From: GWC2-56-14 sp043731355
Lineage (GTDB): Bacteria > Nitrospirota > UBA9217
Direction of reading: 5' to 3'
DNA length: 64,000 nucleotides
NCBI GenBank assembly: GCA_043731355.1
Contig: JAYTJE010000079.1
Span: 1 to 64,000 of the forward strand
In this document: piece by piece, positions 61,362 through 64,000 of the stretch
How positions within the stretch are numbered: position 1 is the first letter of the stretch
Layout: each line of letters opens with the position of its first letter
Translations under genes and position numbers: made by a program
Notes under the pieces: model-generated
Told to the model about the DNA's origin: nothing
Database searches by the model: none
Seen by the model: only the letters and a program-made list of their open reading frames with translations

Positions 61362-64000
61362 CTACCCGGTCTTCTTTTTGGTAAAGAAATTCTCCACATC
61401 ATCCACGATCGTGTACACGACCGGGACCACGATCAGCGTGAGCAGCGTGGAAGTTATGAGTCCGCCGATAACGGCAATGGCCATGGGGGCGCGGGTCTCC
61501 GCGCCTTCTCCGAGCTTTAATGCGGTCGGAAGCATGCCGAAGACCATGGCTGCCGTGGTCATGATGATCGGTCTGAGTCTGACCGGTCCGGCCTTGAGCA
61601 GCGCTTCTTCACGGGTCATGCCGCGATGCCGGAGGGTGATCGTATAATCGACCAGCAGGATCGCATTCTTGGTCACCAGCCCCATGAGCATGATCACGCC
61701 GATGAGGCTGAAAATCTGTATGCGCTCCCCCGTAAGGAGCAGCAGCCCCATGGCCCCGATAAGGCTTACCGGCAGCGAGAACATGATCGTAAAGGGATGA
61801 ACAAAGCTCTCGAATTGGGCCGCCAGGATCATGTAAACCATGATGACGGCAATGATCAGCGCAAAAGAAATGTTTTTGAACGAATCCAGCATCGCATCCG
61901 CCATGCCGACATAGCGGGTCGAAATATCCGCTGAAATGTTCTTTGCCACGATCGCGTTCAGCTCGTTCATTGCCTCGCCCATGGGTTTGGTCTTGTCCGT
62001 GCCGGCAAAGATCGTGGCCGCCCGCTGTCGATTGTAATGCATGATGACCGTGGGACCCTTGCCGGACTGGATCGACGAGACCTCGTTCAGGCGCACCAGC
62101 TCTCCTGTTGAGGAACGGACCAGGAGCGCGTTGATGTCGGTCGGTTTGTCGCGTTCGTTGGCGAACAACCGAGCGGTTATATCATAGCGTTCGCCCTCTT
62201 TTTCGTCCTTGTACTTTCCGACGATCTCGCCTCCGATCATGGTGTTGACCGTGCCGCCGATGGACGCCGCGCTCACACCGAGGTTGGCGGCCTTTTCACG
62301 ATCGATCCTGATGCGCACTTCCGGTTTGCCGATCTCGATCGAGGTGTCGGCATCGACAATGCCGGGAAGCTTCGCGAACTCATTCTTAATCGCCAGGGTC
62401 CGCTTGTTCAGATCTTCGAGCTCCCGCCCCTGGATCATCAGCTGGATCGGCGTTGAACGCATGCCGCCGCCGACCATGGCGATCATCTCCACCGACGACT
62501 TAAACTCAGGCTGCGCGGAGAGCTTATCACGGACCTGTTTCATGGAATCGATCTGGATGATATGCCGGTCTTTCCGTTCCTTCAAGTTGACGTAGATCCT
62601 GCTTTTATTGACATCCGGCGTCAGGTCCGAGCCGGTGACATAGAAGGTGCTCGCTATCTCCGGTCTCTGACGAAGCTCTTCGTCGACCTTTTTCATGACC
62701 GAATCGGATCGGTTTAACGCATAGTCTATGGGAGTTTCAAGCCTCACCATATACCGTCCCTGGTCCTCGGCGGGCATGAATTCCTTGCCCAGTATGACGA
62801 AGAAAACCAGGCCAATGATGACACTGGCGGCGGCAAGAGCGATGACCTTCCAGCGGTTTCGCAAGGCCAGGGCAAGGAGCGGATTGTACAGGCCGAAAAC
62901 TGTATCGAACCCCTTTTCCAGGAACATATAGACCTTGCCATGCTTTTTCCGGTAGCTCAGAAAACGCGACGTCATCATGGGCGTGAGCGTCAGCGAGACA
63001 AAGAGCGAAATGAGGACGGCGATCGTCACGGTGATGCCGAACTCGAAGAAGAACTTCCCTACAATGCCCTTCATGAACGCAACGGGTATGAAGACGGCAA
63101 CAATGGACAAGGTGGTTGCCATGACCGCCAACCCGATCTCCGAAGCTCCCTCGCGGGATGCCTGCTCCGGCGCTTCCCCTTCTTCCATCCTCCGGTAGAT
63201 ATTCTCAAGCACCACGATCGAGTCGTCGATCAGGATGCCGATCGAGAGCGACAGCCCGAGCATGGTCATGATGTTCAGGGTAAAGCCGAAGGACTGAATG
63301 AACGCAAAGGTGGCAATGACCGACGTGGGCAGGGCGACAGCGCTGATCAGGGTGCTTCTGACGCTTCTGAGGAAAACAAAGATGATCAGTATGGCCAGGA
63401 TGGCGCCGAGCCAAAGAGATATCTCCACATCTTCGATGGACCGGCGGATGAATTTGGACTGGTCGAAGGTTATGTCGAGCCGCATCCCTTCCGGAGGCTT
63501 TATCTTTGCAACGGTCGCCTTCACCCGTTCGGCAACCGCAACGGTATTTTCACCGGACTGGCGCTTGACCGACAGGCCGACCGCGAGCTTGCCGTTGAAA
63601 CGGGTAAGTGACCGTTCATCTTCAAGCCCGTCCTCGGCCTTTCCGATATCCCGCAGCTTGATCAGGCTGCCGTGGCGATAGGCGATCACCATGTCGTTGA
63701 AGGCCTCAGGCGTTTCGAATTCGCCCTTGGTTTTTACGATATATTCAGTCTGGGAATTTTCGACCCGTCCACCCGGGAGCTCGCGGTGCTCCCGCCCTAA
63801 AGCCGATTTGATATCATCGGCCGTCAGGGAAGCGGCGTTCATTTTTGCGGCGTCGATCCAGATGCGGACCTGACGGTTCCGTCCGCCGCTGATCGTAACC
63901 GACCCCACCCCGGAGATCTTTTCGATGTCGCGTTTGAGGACCTTGTCGGCGTAGTGGGTCAGTTCCTTGATCGTGCGGTCCCCGGAAACCGCGATCCAGA
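61362..64000 (-). CDS. RND efflux pump subunit, N-terminus cut by window end
   Basis: An AcrB-like (HAE1) inner-membrane pump. The frame is open to the window edge, so the gene starts beyond 64000; about 879 codons are visible of the usual ~1030. The porter domain, the helix bundle with GILIDDSIVVLENIYRRMEEG (the proton-relay Asp pair), the second porter part and the terminal helices with NAILLVDYT and RLRPIIMTT are present. It exports drugs, detergents or metabolites. Its adaptor gene would be upstream, outside the window. Confidence 0.93.
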   Translation of the reverse strand, partial: WIAVSGDRTIKELTHYADKVLKRDIEKISGVGSVTISGGRNRQVRIWIDAAKMNAASLTADDIKSALGREHRELPGGRVENSQTEYIVKTKGEFETPEAFNDMVIAYRHGSLIKLRDIGKAEDGLEDERSLTRFNGKLAVGLSVKRQSGENTVAVAERVKATVAKIKPPEGMRLDITFDQSKFIRRSIEDVEISLWLGAILAILIIFVFLRSVRSTLISAVALPTSVIATFAFIQSFGFTLNIMTMLGLSLSIGILIDDSIVVLENIYRRMEEGEAPEQASREGASEIGLAVMATTLSIVAVFIPVAFMKGIVGKFFFEFGITVTIAVLISLFVSLTLTPMMTSRFLSYRKKHGKVYMFLEKGFDTVFGLYNPLLALALRNRWKVIALAAASVIIGLVFFVILGKEFMPAEDQGRYMVRLETPIDYALNRSDSVMKKVDEELRQRPEIASTFYVTGSDLTPDVNKSRIYVNLKERKDRHIIQIDSMKQVRDKLSAQPEFKSSVEMIAMVGGGMRSTPIQLMIQGRELEDLNKRTLAIKNEFAKLPGIVDADTSIEIGKPEVRIRIDREKAANLGVSAASIGGTVNTMIGGEIVGKYKDEKEGERYDITARLFANERDKPTDINALLVRSSTGELVRLNEVSSIQSGKGPTVIMHYNRQRAATIFAGTDKTKPMGEAMNELNAIVAKNISADISTRYVGMADAMLDSFKNISFALIIAVIMVYMILAAQFESFVHPFTIMFSLPVSLIGAMGLLLLTGERIQIFSLIGVIMLMGLVTKNAILLVDYTITLRHRGMTREEALLKAGPVRLRPIIMTTAAMVFGMLPTALKLGEGAETRAPMAIAVIGGLITSTLLTLIVVPVVYTIVDDVENFFTKKKTG

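Overview
The window reads as a chromosome segment of a Gram-negative anaerobe, moderately GC-rich by eye. It encodes an outer-membrane TolC, MltD, a selenocysteine formate dehydrogenase facing the periplasm, futalosine-pathway menaquinone synthesis (MqnA) and a Geobacter-like type IV pilin. This mix fits Desulfobacterota or Nitrospirota-type lineages. The phylum is an inference, because no rRNA gene is present.

Layout. 0-1 kb: a small unknown gene and a decayed hsdR fragment. 1.2-10.6 kb: accA, a tightly overlapping operon on the minus strand (phoH, HD-domain pgpH-like, ybeY, a DgkA-PAP2 fusion, a Roadblock-like gene), the divergent penicillin-binding protein gene, a HAMP-GGDEF protein and a lipoprotein with a frameshifted tandem copy. 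10.6-14.7 kb: a pilus cluster with pilA behind a sigma-54-type promoter, followed by a TPR protein, an ABC ATPase, an ABC permease and a secreted TPR-like protein, recalling Myxococcus pilGHI. 15-18.7 kb: an orphan antitoxin, lipA and lon. 19.1-23.6 kb: fdnGHI, with an in-frame TGA decoded as selenocysteine. 23.8-35.9 kb: htpX, a tandem universal stress protein, tRNA-Gly, tRNA-Cys, dnaE, a sensor kinase, a pseudo-rhomboid, mltD and a CAP-domain protein. 36-43.4 kb: a defence-type island holding a broken RelE-like toxin, a membrane-tethered Mrr-like nuclease, an 818-residue PD-(D/E)XK/SEC-C protein and a one-polypeptide restriction-modification enzyme that carries an in-frame palindromic repeat. 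43.6-49 kb: ridA, spoT/relA, recJ, tatA, mobA. 49.2-58.6 kb: a run of envelope redox and metal genes (Cys-rich secreted protein, two TlpA-like thioredoxins, a Met-rich lipoprotein, a beta-barrel with a Cys-Cys-Gly start, NosL, DUF2318) beside a MacAB-TolC-type exporter. 58.7-64 kb: a polyprenol/dolichol-kinase-like gene, a CDF metal exporter, mqnA and an RND pump cut by the window end.

Genes that work together: MobA (molybdenum cofactor) and TatA (folded-protein export) would support the Tat-signal, molybdopterin-binding FdnG, and MqnA would support the quinone it reduces. PilA and the ABC genes form a pilus unit. The copper/thiol genes and the MacAB-TolC set form a candidate envelope metal-handling locus.

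Three patterns run across the window. First, at least five genes have a sigma-70-type promoter whose -10 box ends 5 to 7 nt before the start codon, which predicts leaderless mRNAs; three more have leaders of only a few nt. Second, several intergenic gaps contain short imperfect 7-nt tandem iterations, and others contain inverted arms with a 9-nt period. Third, a coding version of a palindromic repeat sits inside a restriction enzyme.
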